Source of the DNA: JBFXAN01 sp050184225
GTDB lineage: Bacteria; Chloroflexota; Dehalococcoidia; CAUJGQ01
Length of the DNA stretch: 35,907 nt
Assembly (NCBI GenBank): GCA_050184225.1
Contig: JBFXAN010000056.1
Span: 1-35,907, forward strand
Direction: 5' to 3'
Within the stretch, counting starts at the first letter, position 1. Each line of letters starts with the position of its first letter. The position numbers and the translations under genes were made by a program. Below the pieces are notes generated by a model that ran no database searches, was not told the DNA's origin, and saw only the letters and a program-made list of their open reading frames with translations. Positions 27,931 through 35,805 of this stretch are shown in pieces.

Positions 27931-30900
27931 TAGAACCGCCCTCGCTGATCCTGGGTGATGTGGTTCATCGCCGCCTCACCGATCTCGCGCTCTGACACCC
28001 GCGCGGTGACGCGGCCGCTCGTGAGGTCTTGACGGAGCAGTACCAACTCCTGCCGCATCGCCGCGATCTCCTGGCGCGACCCCTGCAACTCGCTGACGAT
28101 CGGCGCGACGCCGCTCCCGCGACTGCCGCCACCAACCACCGCGGCACCTCCATCACCGCCGCGCAGCGTCGCCGCCGCACTGCTGATCCGCCCCGCCCGC
28201 GCCTCGATGCCGCCGCCGCTGATCAGGGCCTGCAACCGACTGATCGCCTCGCCCAAAGAGATGCGCCCGCTGTAGTAGTCCTGCTCGATCGCGTGCGCCT
28301 CTGCCGCCAGTCCCATATTCGACGCGCGGCGCACGAGGGCGCCGAGTTGTGCCTCGCCACCGTGCTGCGCCGCGCCCGACGCCCGCGCCCCTTCGAGGAA
28401 CGAGGCATACTCTGGTGTCGCGCCCAACGTCGCCTGCTGGTACTGCAACAGCGCCCCCTGCAACTGCGCGTTGATCGGCCCGAAGATCAGTGCGTAGCTG
28501 ATAATGTCGCCCTGGCTCATCCCCGACAGGTCCGGCCCGCTCCCACCGCCACCGCCGCCACCCCGACCGCCACCGGCCGCCGCGACCCGCTCGGCCGTCG
28601 CCGCTGCCGCTTGCAGGCTGTTCATCGACGCGGCGAATTGCTCCGCCGAGATGCCGCCCTGCTGGAACGACGCGATCAGCGCCTGGATTTGGCGGTCAAT
28701 CGATGCCAGCGCTGGGTTCGCCGTGCTGGCCGCCGAAGCTGCCGCCTGCTCGATCTGGCGCAGTCCGTTCGCGGCGGTGTCACTCGCCTGGTGCACGTCC
28801 TGGCCGAAGTCGAGGAAGTTGTTGGCGAGCCGCGTGAGGATCTGCCGGGTACGCGGATCGATATCGGCCAGCGCGTCCGGGATCGTATCGACGAAGCCCT
28901 GGAATCGAGCGATTGCATCCTCTCCCGGGATCAGTCCCTGTTCGACCCCATGGGCCAGTTGCAATGCTGCTGCCTGGACTTCCGGTGCCAGGCTGGCGAA
29001 GTTCTGCGGGATCAGTTGACTGATCGCATCCAGTCGGGCGATCGCCTCCTCCAAGGTGATATGACTGGCACCCACCTCGCCGTAGAGGCGCATCGCCGCT
29101 TCACGCACCTCGGGTCGGAGCGCGTCGAGGTTCTGGGGAAAGAGACGCATCGCCTGCTCACTCCGACTGACGACGTTCAAGAGGTTGTCGATCACCGCTG
29201 GGTCGTTCGGCGCCGCCGCCCATGCCTGCACCGCCGCCCGAAACTCCTCGGTCATCGGCCCCCGGATCGAGGCCGGGAGCTTCGCCAGAGTTGCCTCGAA
29301 CTCCGCAAGGAAATCGGTGACGTTATCCATCGCCTGCGCCGCCTCCGGCGTACCGGAAACGTCGAGCATGTGGGCAATATCAGCCCGCAAGCCCGCCGTC
29401 TTCTCTCCGAGGCTCTGGATGGTGGCCTCGTCGAACAGGGAGTTGGTCAGCGCGTTGTTGATGGTTGCAGTGCTGACGGTGATCGCCGCAACCGCGTCGG
29501 TATTGAGTCCGGCCATGACGTTGTCGAACTGCCCCTTGGCATTTGCCCGCGCCTCCGGGGTATCAAGGTTGAACGATGCCCAGAACAGGAAGCGGAGGTT
29601 GTCGGCCGTCGCCTGGAGCGCCGGTCCACCCTTCGCCAGCAGGTCGTCAACGAACGCATCGAGGCCAGCGACGGCATCGCGGCCCATCTGTGCCGTCGCC
29701 TCCGGTCCCATGGCCGCGTCGAGCAGGGCGCTGACATCAGCCCCACCCGGGCCGAGCCGGTCGGCGGCTGCCTTCGCCGTGCGTGCTTTCTCCCGTGCCT
29801 CCAGCACGCCGTCCCAGGCGGTCTTGTTGGCTTCCAAGGCGGCGGCTTCGGCGTCGAGCACGTCGATCCCCGCCTGAATCTGGCCGCGCCAGGATTCGAG
29901 GATCTGGATATCGTTCTTGATCGCGGCGGCCCGGTCGGAGTAGGGGTCCGTGTATGAAAGCTCACGGTTCAACTCGGCGATCCGAAGCTCCAGGTTGGCC
30001 GTGTCGATGTTCGCCTGCCGCATCGAGGTAATGACGGTGTGGATTGCACCCGCCGCCTCATAGGGAATGGTCGCCGCGCGCGAGAAGTCTTCGAGGATTG
30101 GGCCGAAGCCGGTATGAAGGGTGTTCACTGTGTCGATCAGGTTGCTGAGGTCGTGTTCGTAGTCTTCGACGCTGATGCCGCCCGCGTTGACCATCCGGTT
30201 GAAGCGGTTGACGGCCGATTCGACTTCGGCCAGCGCCTCAAACGACAGGTGTTCGGCTGCGGCGATCACGTCGCCGGTGCTGTTGCGGATGCCGAGCGAG
30301 AAGCCAGCGCCGAAATGCTCGCCGTAGAAGATGCCCACCGTTGAGGGCGAGTGGATGCCGAGCGAGTTACCGAGGTTTGTCTCTGCCGTCGATGCCAGGG
30401 TTTGCGCCGCCGCCGCGACATTGGGCGCACCACTCAAGATTGCCAGCGCAAAGGCGTTGGCAAAGTTCGCGCCGGCGCTCGCTGCTGCACCCTCTCCCCC
30501 GTTGATGATGCGCGTAATGGCGGCCATGATCGCGTCGACGTTCCCCGTCACCGTCGGCGAGCCGGAGGCGATGCCCGCCGCCAGGGAACCGATCATCGCC
30601 TCGGCTTCCGGCGACAGTTCAGTTGCGCCGATCGTTGCTTTGATGTCGTCCGTTATGACCTGGATGGTTGCTGCCTTAACATCGACGCCGCCCGCCTCCA
30701 TTGCAGCGGCGACCTTCTTCATCAGTCCGACGCCTTCCGGCGACATATCGGCGCCGGACAGCGCACCCTTGACCTCGTGAATCACGTTGCCGGCACCGTC
30801 AACAATTCGGACCGTCTCCTTGTCAAAGCCGTTGGCCAGTGAAATGGCGAGTTCAGACCCCGGCTTCGACAGGTCGATCTCGACCGCCTCTTCCGTCAGG

Positions 30901-33203
30901 CGCATCGCTTCCTGCGCGGCCGGCGGGATGCGGCCCATCGAGACGAGGAAGTGATTGACAAAGTCTTCGAGAATACCGCGCAAGGATTCCAACGCGCCGC
31001 CGATGCCGAGTGCCTCCTTGGCGGCTGCACCCTGCGCGTCGGCATAGGCGCGGGTCGCGGAGGTTGCGTCGGCATACGGCGCTTTCGCCGCATCAACAAT
31101 CTTGTTCAGACGGTCGAGCGCGTCCGCCGCACCAGGTCCGCCCTGCGCGATGATGTCGATCTCGCGGTGCATCGCGGCGATGGCCGGTGCCGCCGCTTCG
31201 GATTGGTTGACCATTTCGTGTGCGCGGGCTGCCCATGTTGCCAGGGATTCCGGGTCCAGTGATGTCGTCATCGCCTGAGCACTGGTGGCCACTGAGTCCA
31301 GCGCCGTGGTCTGGCGGTTCCACGTCATCTCAGCAGCGGTTGCACTGCCCGTCAGTTCATCGATCCACTTCACCGCCGCCTCGAACGGGTCTTTGAGTTT
31401 TTCGGCCTCTTCGGCGGTAATACCGAGCGTGCCGGCAAGGAGTTGGAGGCTCGGAGATACCTCATCCGCCACTTCGCCGGCTTGATTGACGGCGCCGATT
31501 GACTCTTCGACCGCACGCTTGGCGGATGTCGCCGCTTCAGCTTGATCCATCAGCGCCGCGCCGCCGTCTTCAATCGCCGCGCGTGCCACCTGTTGCGATC
31601 CGGCAAGATTATGTTGCGACTGGGTCAAGTCGGTGACGATCTTCTTCTGGGCTTCGGCCTGCACGGAATTTTTGCCGTACGCCTTCTCCAGTTCGTTGTA
31701 TTTCTTGACCGCCATCTCAAGTTCGTCATTGCCCTTGCCATAGGCGATCGACAGTGACGATACCTGCCCTCGGAGGAAGTTCTGCCGTTCTGCCAGACCA
31801 CCGCCCTCGTCAGCGATTCCCTTGAGCGCCTTGGCGTAAGTCTCCATCGCCGAGACTCTAGCCCCCATGAGCCCCGCATTGAGCGCTTCTTGCGCAGCTT
31901 TCGCCTGCTCAAGTTTGCCCGTGACGAAGGCCAGCGTTATGCCAATCGACAGGAGCGCCGCGACCACTGGGTTTGCCGCAAAAACCAGGGCTGCCGCGCC
32001 GAATGCCAGGAGCGCCGCAGTCGCAACCTTGATCGGTGTCGGCAGCATCGTGATGACACCGAGAAGGCCGGAGATGCCGCTCATCAGCGTGACGATGTGC
32101 GGCAACACCTTCTCGCCAAGCGAGAGGCCGATCGTTTCGAGTTCCGACTGGAACGCGGCGATGGCCCCGGCCGCGCCCTTCATCTGAGCCGCAGCCAGTT
32201 CATTGGCCGCACCGACTCTCCCGACCGCCGCCGCGTTCTCGTCGTAGGCGTCGGCGCCGGCCATGAACACAATCTGTGCCGCACGGATGGCATCAGAGCC
32301 GAAGATCGTCTTCAGCGCGGCGTCCTGTTGGGCACTGGACAACCCGCCAAGCTTGGTCGATATCTCCTCAACGATCTCGCGGAAGGGCAGCATGTTCCCG
32401 GCGGCATCGCGGACGTTGATGTTGTACTGGTCCATCACCGCCTGCGCCTTGGCAACCGGCGCTTGCAGGGAAAGCATGGCCGTCTTGAGTGATGTGGCTG
32501 CATCGCTCCCCTGGACACCGGCGTTCGACATCATCGTCATTGCCGTGATCAAGGCTTCGATCGGTTGCTTGGCGTTGTGGAAGACGGCTGACGCCTGGGA
32601 CATGCCCATGCCCAGATCAGCGACATCGGCGCTCGATGCATTGGCCGCAGCGGCGAGCATGTCGGCAACGCGCGTCGCCTCAGAACCGGAGAGGCCGAAG
32701 GCGTTGAGGGCATTGGCCGTGATCATCGCGGCATCAGCGGTCGCGAGTTGGCCGGCGGTCGCCAACTGGAGCACACCCTTGGCTGCGGACATCGTGTCGT
32801 TGACCGACAGACCTGCCCGCGCCAGTTCCGTCATCGCCTCCGCTGCGTCGCTGGCGGACACCGCTGCCAGGGTATTGTCGGAACCAAGCTCCTTGGCGCG
32901 GGCGCTGATCTGCGCCATCTCGGCCGCGGTGGCGCCGCTCGTCGCCTGCATGACGTTGAGCGCCTTCTCATAGTCCATCGCCGCGCCGATGGTGCCGCGA
33001 AGGGCGGTTGATGCAAGATTCTGGGCACTGGCGAACCCGGCCATGCCGACCGCAACGCCAGCCGCCGTCTTGCCCATGCCACTCAGTCCGGTTGATGCCG
33101 TCTTCGCATCGGATTCAACGCCACGTAGATCACCGCGCAGGGCAGCGAAGGCAGGAGAGCTTTGATTTCTGGCAGAAATTTCTATCGCTAGTCTTTCGGC
33201 CAT
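27930..33203 (-). CDS. Phage tail tape measure protein
   Basis: 1757 aa. The N-terminal part carries the tape-measure core pattern: MDYEKALNVMQATSGATA, MTELARAGLSVNDTM, ADLGMGMSQASAVFH. A hydrophobic region near residues 370-430 includes ATAALLAFGAAALVFAANPV. Long helical stretches follow. About residues 1352-1475 are three roughly 43-residue repeats opening with PQNLDALRPEV, PQNFASLAPEV and PDALADIDPRT. Around residue 1550 lies a Gly-rich hinge (GGGRGGGGGGGSGP). If the common 0.15 nm per residue rule holds, the tail would be about 260 nm; this is an inference. The chaperone pair G/G-T lies upstream but is separated from it by an inserted 1.8-kb block. Confidence 0.92.
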   Translation of the reverse strand: MAERLAIEISARNQSSPAFAALRGDLRGVESDAKTASTGLSGMGKTAAGVAVGMAGFASAQNLASTALRGTIGAAMDYEKALNVMQATSGATAAEMAQISARAKELGSDNTLAAVSASDAAEAMTELARAGLSVNDTMSAAKGVLQLATAGQLATADAAMITANALNAFGLSGSEATRVADMLAAAANASSADVADLGMGMSQASAVFHNAKQPIEALITAMTMMSNAGVQGSDAATSLKTAMLSLQAPVAKAQAVMDQYNINVRDAAGNMLPFREIVEEISTKLGGLSSAQQDAALKTIFGSDAIRAAQIVFMAGADAYDENAAAVGRVGAANELAAAQMKGAAGAIAAFQSELETIGLSLGEKVLPHIVTLMSGISGLLGVITMLPTPIKVATAALLAFGAAALVFAANPVVAALLSIGITLAFVTGKLEQAKAAQEALNAGLMGARVSAMETYAKALKGIADEGGGLAERQNFLRGQVSSLSIAYGKGNDELEMAVKKYNELEKAYGKNSVQAEAQKKIVTDLTQSQHNLAGSQQVARAAIEDGGAALMDQAEAATSAKRAVEESIGAVNQAGEVADEVSPSLQLLAGTLGITAEEAEKLKDPFEAAVKWIDELTGSATAAEMTWNRQTTALDSVATSAQAMTTSLDPESLATWAARAHEMVNQSEAAAPAIAAMHREIDIIAQGGPGAADALDRLNKIVDAAKAPYADATSATRAYADAQGAAAKEALGIGGALESLRGILEDFVNHFLVSMGRIPPAAQEAMRLTEEAVEIDLSKPGSELAISLANGFDKETVRIVDGAGNVIHEVKGALSGADMSPEGVGLMKKVAAAMEAGGVDVKAATIQVITDDIKATIGATELSPEAEAMIGSLAAGIASGSPTVTGNVDAIMAAITRIINGGEGAAASAGANFANAFALAILSGAPNVAAAAQTLASTAETNLGNSLGIHSPSTVGIFYGEHFGAGFSLGIRNSTGDVIAAAEHLSFEALAEVESAVNRFNRMVNAGGISVEDYEHDLSNLIDTVNTLHTGFGPILEDFSRAATIPYEAAGAIHTVITSMRQANIDTANLELRIAELNRELSYTDPYSDRAAAIKNDIQILESWRGQIQAGIDVLDAEAAALEANKTAWDGVLEAREKARTAKAAADRLGPGGADVSALLDAAMGPEATAQMGRDAVAGLDAFVDDLLAKGGPALQATADNLRFLFWASFNLDTPEARANAKGQFDNVMAGLNTDAVAAITVSTATINNALTNSLFDEATIQSLGEKTAGLRADIAHMLDVSGTPEAAQAMDNVTDFLAEFEATLAKLPASIRGPMTEEFRAAVQAWAAAPNDPAVIDNLLNVVSRSEQAMRLFPQNLDALRPEVREAAMRLYGEVGASHITLEEAIARLDAISQLIPQNFASLAPEVQAAALQLAHGVEQGLIPGEDAIARFQGFVDTIPDALADIDPRTRQILTRLANNFLDFGQDVHQASDTAANGLRQIEQAAASAASTANPALASIDRQIQALIASFQQGGISAEQFAASMNSLQAAAATAERVAAAGGGRGGGGGGGSGPDLSGMSQGDIISYALIFGPINAQLQGALLQYQQATLGATPEYASFLEGARASGAAQHGGEAQLGALVRRASNMGLAAEAHAIEQDYYSGRISLGEAISRLQALISGGGIEARAGRISSAAATLRGGDGGAAVVGGGSRGSGVAPIVSELQGSRQEIAAMRQELVLLRQDLTSGRVTARVSEREIGEAAMNHITQDQRGRF

Positions 33204-33234
33204 GACCTACCTACTGCCCGCGCGGGCATACAAA

Positions 33235-33257
33235 AGGGCGGGTCATTGACCCGCCCT
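33235..33257 (-). terminator. Hairpin just upstream of the tape measure gene
   Basis: AGGGCGGGTCA (33235-33245) and TGACCCGCCCT (33247-33257) are inverted copies. On the minus strand the stem is followed by TTTG, so it reads as a leftward terminator or attenuator 32 bp before the tape measure start. The tape measure ribosome region lies between. Confidence 0.65.
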
Positions 33258-33294
33258 GTCTTTCGCGTGCTTTGTGCGCTACACTACCGGCGTC

Positions 33295-33585
33295 ATGTCA
33301 CAGCGCTATGCTGACTCTCCAATGGACGAACAACCCGACGACACATCCTCATGGGATGAGGTCATCGGGTCGTGGCGAACGCCGATCCGTGTTGTCGCCG
33401 GCATCGGTTTAGCGATCGCCCTCGTCGTGATCGTGATCCGGCTCTTTGCAGAGCGAGCGACCGGCGACAGCGCACTCGTCAATGCCACCGCCAATTCTGG
33501 CCTCTATGTCGAGAGCGGATTCTTCGTCCTGGTCGCGATCGGCTTCGCACTTGCGATCTACATCGCGACCCGCGCCGACGATTAG
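33295..33585 (+). CDS. Small two-span membrane protein on the strand opposite to the late genes
   Basis: 96 aa from ATG (MSQRYADSPMDEQ); a GTG at 33274 would add 7 residues. The cytoplasmic start is acidic. Spans are VVAGIGLAIALVVIVIRLF and GFFVLVAIGFALAIYIATR. It is transcribed against the tail operon, which marks it as an inserted 'moron' gene. A superinfection-exclusion membrane protein would be a typical cargo, but nothing specific shows this. Confidence 0.55.
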   Translation: MSQRYADSPMDEQPDDTSSWDEVIGSWRTPIRVVAGIGLAIALVVIVIRLFAERATGDSALVNATANSGLYVESGFFVLVAIGFALAIYIATRADD

Positions 33586-33646
33586 GGCTCACCCCTCGAC
33601 CTTCGGCTTTCGTCCTCGTGACGATCGTCCTTTTACTTTCCAGCGA

Positions 33647-33955
33647 TCAACCTCTTCTCGTGAGATGAACCAGAGTCGCACCGGACGAATGTCCGGCACA
33701 ACACTCACCCTTCGGGGGATCGTGCTGCGGGTGATTGGCGTGTAGGATCAAATAGCGATAACGTTTCGGGATGACAGGAGGATACTGCTCCAAACTGAGG
33801 TACACCCCCGAATTCCGCCTATGAAAAGGAGGCCCCGCATGGTCGCCGGACACGAGCCAACAGAAGGCGCGGTGCGCGCTCCATTTTCCCTTGAAGGTGA
33901 ATGCCGGAGACGATCGGTTTTGGAGGTCAACGAGGATGGACAGCTTTTCTGCCAT
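33647..33955 (-). CDS. Short protein with a tape-measure-like N-terminus
   Basis: 102 aa from an ATG with an excellent GGAGGTG site. Its first 19 residues, MAEKLSILVDLQNRSSPAF, match the tape measure start MAERLAIEISARNQSSPAF at 11 positions, with K/R and similar swaps. After Phe19 the sequence is unrelated (WSAHRAFCWLVSGDHAGPP, IPKRYRYLILHANHPQHDPP). A hairpin precedes both starts. It looks like a duplicated tape measure 5' end fused to foreign sequence, or a remnant left when the inserted block arrived. The intact frame and strong ribosome site mean it may still be made. Confidence 0.5.
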   Translation of the reverse strand: MAEKLSILVDLQNRSSPAFTFKGKWSAHRAFCWLVSGDHAGPPFHRRNSGVYLSLEQYPPVIPKRYRYLILHANHPQHDPPKGECCAGHSSGATLVHLTRRG

Positions 33956-33974
33956 GTCGTCACCTCCACAACAA

Positions 33975-34003
33975 ACAACCCGGTCAAGAAATGACCGGGT
34001 TGT
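33975..34003. terminator. Bidirectional hairpin terminator
   Basis: ACAACCCGGTCA (33975-33986), loop AGAAA, TGACCGGGTTGT (33992-34003). On the minus strand TTGTTG follows. It stands between the small membrane gene (34034-34240) and the tape-measure-like short gene, 20 bp upstream of the latter's start. Confidence 0.75.
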
Positions 34004-34033
34004 GCTCACGTTCCCGCTTGAATTGGCTACGAA

Positions 34034-34240
34034 CTACGAATCGAAGGCGTGGATCGCCATCACAATCCCGCCGATGACGCCGCCCACAACGGCGACTTGT
34101 ACAAGCGCCCGCAGGTAAAGCGTGCCCTCGATCGCAACCGGCGCATCGCGAACATCGACATAGGTCCGCGTACCGATCACAACAAGGGCAACGATGAGAA
34201 TTGCGCCGGCTGCGAGCCGGGCGAGGTCAGGGGTACGCAC
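34034..34240 (-). CDS. Small two-span membrane protein
   Basis: 68 aa from GTG (GAGGAG 8 nt upstream). Spans are LAAGAILIVALVVIGTRTYV and VQVAVVGGVIGGIVMAIHAF. It lies between two perfect hairpins, as independently transcribed phage cargo genes often do. Function unknown. Confidence 0.6.
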   Translation of the reverse strand: MRTPDLARLAAGAILIVALVVIGTRTYVDVRDAPVAIEGTLYLRALVQVAVVGGVIGGIVMAIHAFDS

Positions 34241-34339
34241 TGCTGCCGCTCCTCATCAGGATGACCGTAGTCTACCCCGTTTCGACCTCTGGCTGTTCAA
34301 TCGGCTGGCTTCTCGGTTTCGGTCCCGACCCTTCCCACC

Positions 34340-34376
34340 AACGCAAAACCCCGGCGATGAGCCGGGGTTTTGCGTT
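34340..34376. terminator. Perfect 16-bp bidirectional terminator
   Basis: AACGCAAAACCCCGGC (34340-34355), loop GATGA, GCCGGGGTTTTGCGTT (34361-34376). Both strands show a GC stem followed by TTTT. It lies just past the stop of the toxin gene and so ends the toxin-antitoxin transcript. The 100 bp to the next gene on its left hold nothing else. Confidence 0.9.
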
Positions 34377-34385
34377 CAATGCGTG

Positions 34386-34670
34386 CTACAGACGCAGGTG
34401 TGGCGGGAGTGGTGGCTCATCCCGAATCCGGGAGATGCCCCAGATTTCTACCGTTGCGTTGTCCACCAGTTTGTACATGATGCGCCACGTCCCGCTGTCA
34501 TAGGCGGTCATCATCCCGATTGGCGTCGGCACCGGCGCCTTATGTAACTCGTCGATTTCCGGCGCCATCTCGATGATACGGATGAGGCGATCGACCGCTT
34601 CTCGATCGGCATGACCCAGTGCCCGATATGCCGCGATCGTGCCTTCGCCAACGATGACCGCCTCAAACAT
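34386..34670 (-). CDS. RelE/ParE-superfamily toxin
   Basis: 94 aa. The compact alpha-beta pattern of this superfamily is seen: N-terminal helices (GHADREAVDRLIRIIEM), the central strand TWRIMYKLVDNATVEIWGIS, and a short basic end. Known members cleave mRNA on ribosomes or poison gyrase. It starts 1 nt after the stop of the 59-aa gene, the usual antitoxin-toxin order. A strong terminator follows. Confidence 0.65.
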   Translation of the reverse strand: MFEAVIVGEGTIAAYRALGHADREAVDRLIRIIEMAPEIDELHKAPVPTPIGMMTAYDSGTWRIMYKLVDNATVEIWGISRIRDEPPLPPHLRL

Positions 34671-34671
34671 C

Positions 34672-34851
34672 CTACTCGTCGCGTGCGTTGCACTCAGCTT
34701 GTAGCTGACGCCACGGCATCCGCGGCGCGTGTGGCTGAGACGCTGAATGAACCTGATCCATCAAATCCTTGTCGCTCAGCGCGCCGTCACGAATTTCGCG
34801 CGCGCGCTGAGCACGAGCCTCCTGGACTGCGACCGTCTCATGCGCTGGCAT
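34672..34851 (-). CDS. Antitoxin partner of the RelE/ParE-like toxin
   Basis: 59 aa from MPAHETVAVQEARAQRAREI, with AGGGAGG upstream. Mostly helical and charged, with an unstructured C-terminus (SASQPHAPRMPWRQLQAECN). No DNA-binding family is certain. Its job is inferred from the toxin 1 nt downstream and from the palindrome 31 bp upstream. Confidence 0.6.
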   Translation of the reverse strand: MPAHETVAVQEARAQRAREIRDGALSDKDLMDQVHSASQPHAPRMPWRQLQAECNARDE

Positions 34852-34881
34852 GCCGAACCTCCCTTGCTCCTGCAATAACCC

Positions 34882-34908
34882 GTAAACAGACACATGTCGT
34901 CTGCTTAC
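34882..34908. promoter_or_regulatory. Operator palindrome of the toxin-antitoxin pair
   Basis: GTAAACAGAC (34882-34891) and GTCTGCTTAC (34899-34908) are inverted copies with one mismatched pair out of ten, separated by 7 nt. The site lies 31 bp upstream of the antitoxin ATG, as expected for autoregulation of a toxin-antitoxin operon. Confidence 0.6.
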
Positions 34909-34977
34909 CCACACTACCACATAGTTTTGTGCAGGAGCATGGCCACGCGGACGGACCTGTATGGTACCTCAGGCGAA

Positions 34978-35732
34978 TCATGTATCGCCCCGCGCCGCCG
35001 CCAGCGCCCGTTGCCGTGCCTGCTCCGCCACCTGCGACACATCGTCGTCGAGGTCGAGCACGGTATAGGTCGGCGTGCCCTTCCCCCGGTTCGCCTTGGC
35101 CTGCTGTGCCCGAATCGCCGCCGCCTCGTTCTCCGCGCCGATCATGATCCAGGTGAAGGCTCGATCTCGGTCACTAAGTCCGCAGTCGATTCGATCGGGG
35201 AGGGTTCCGTACCATTTCGCGAGGTAGATTCGCTCAAGCGCGGGGTCGAGGGCGCCGCCTCCGAGGTAAAAGGCGACGGCACCCCGACGAAGTTTTTTAC
35301 CTGGGCCGGCGTCAACTGCTGGTGGAGGTAGTGCGCCCAGATCGCATCCTCCAGCCACGCCCCCACCGGTCCCAGCCGCCGAAAGATATCCTCGTTCACC
35401 GGCAAGGGCCGCTCGCCATCGGTGAGCGACCAGCCCTTGATCGTCTTGCCGAAGAGGGCGAGCTGCATCCGCTCGTAGTTCGTGCTCGACATCCGCACGC
35501 CGGTCAGCGCCTGATCGCCGGACTGAAACGCCATCGACTCCGCGCGGGTCTGGATCGAGCGCCGCTCGTAGTCGGACATCTCGTCGAGGATATCGACCCA
35601 GTGTTCCGAGTCGTCGAACGGCGGCCGCCATTGCTCGGTGACGGTCCCCGTCTCCATATTGATCACCGGCACGCTGAACGGCTCGTTCAGCTGAATCCGG
35701 TGCAACTTCTTCGTGTCGACCAGGTAGGACAT
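34978..35732 (-). CDS. Tail assembly chaperone G-T (product of -1 ribosomal frameshift)
   Basis: The downstream frame 34978-35292 encodes LRRGAVAFYLGGGALDPALE, then LERIYLAKWYGTLPD and a charged end, VAEQARQRALAAARGDT. It has no ribosome site of its own. It is reached from the G frame by slipping back one base at AAAAAAC (35298-35292). The joined product would be about 251 aa: 147 codons of the zero frame plus 104 of the -1 frame. This is the lambda G/G-T arrangement, conserved across siphoviruses, where both forms chaperone the tape measure protein. Confidence 0.8.
35142..35732 (-). CDS. Tail assembly chaperone G (zero-frame product)
   Basis: 196 aa from MSYLVDTKKLHRIQLNEPFS; TGGAGAG lies 6 nt upstream. 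Segments WVDILDEMSDYERRSIQTRA and MQLALFGKTIKGWSLTDGER are typical of the chaperone domain. After the slippery site the zero frame continues 49 residues (Ser/Pro/Thr-rich) to its stop. It lies between the tail-tube-like gene and the tape measure, the normal place. In this phage an accessory block separates it from the tape measure. Confidence 0.8.
   Translation of the reverse strand: MSYLVDTKKLHRIQLNEPFSVPVINMETGTVTEQWRPPFDDSEHWVDILDEMSDYERRSIQTRAESMAFQSGDQALTGVRMSSTNYERMQLALFGKTIKGWSLTDGERPLPVNEDIFRRLGPVGAWLEDAIWAHYLHQQLTPAQVKNFVGVPSPFTSEAAPSTPRLSESTSRNGTEPSPIESTADLVTEIEPSPGS
35292..35298 (-). promoter_or_regulatory. -1 programmed frameshift slippery heptamer
   Basis: On the minus strand the codons GTA AAA AAC contain A AAA AAC, a canonical X XXY YYZ heptamer in the right phase. 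Slippage by -1 enters an open frame that runs 104 codons to 34978. A GC-rich region follows within 10 nt and could supply the stimulatory structure. Confidence 0.8.
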
Positions 35733-35750
35733 GGGACTCTCCATCAGAAA

Positions 35751-35771
35751 GGCCGGGGACGAACCCCGGCC
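35751..35771 (-). terminator. GC hairpin between tail-tube and chaperone genes
   Basis: GGCCGGGG (35751-35758), loop ACGAA, CCCCGGCC (35764-35771). On the minus strand TTTC follows. Same stem sequence as at 24626-24648. A weak terminator here would lower chaperone expression relative to the abundant tail-tube protein. Confidence 0.55.
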
Positions 35772-35805
35772 GCGTACTGCTGCAAGCAAGACGATAGCGT
35801 AGTCG

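Noticed and set aside
26488..27933. Long rightward open frame (481 codons)
   Set aside because: It is antisense to the distal tail protein gene, Arg/His/Gly-rich, and without a ribosome site; a shadow caused by high GC.
28029..29957. Long rightward open frame (642 codons)
   Set aside because: Antisense to the tape measure gene with shadow-type composition.
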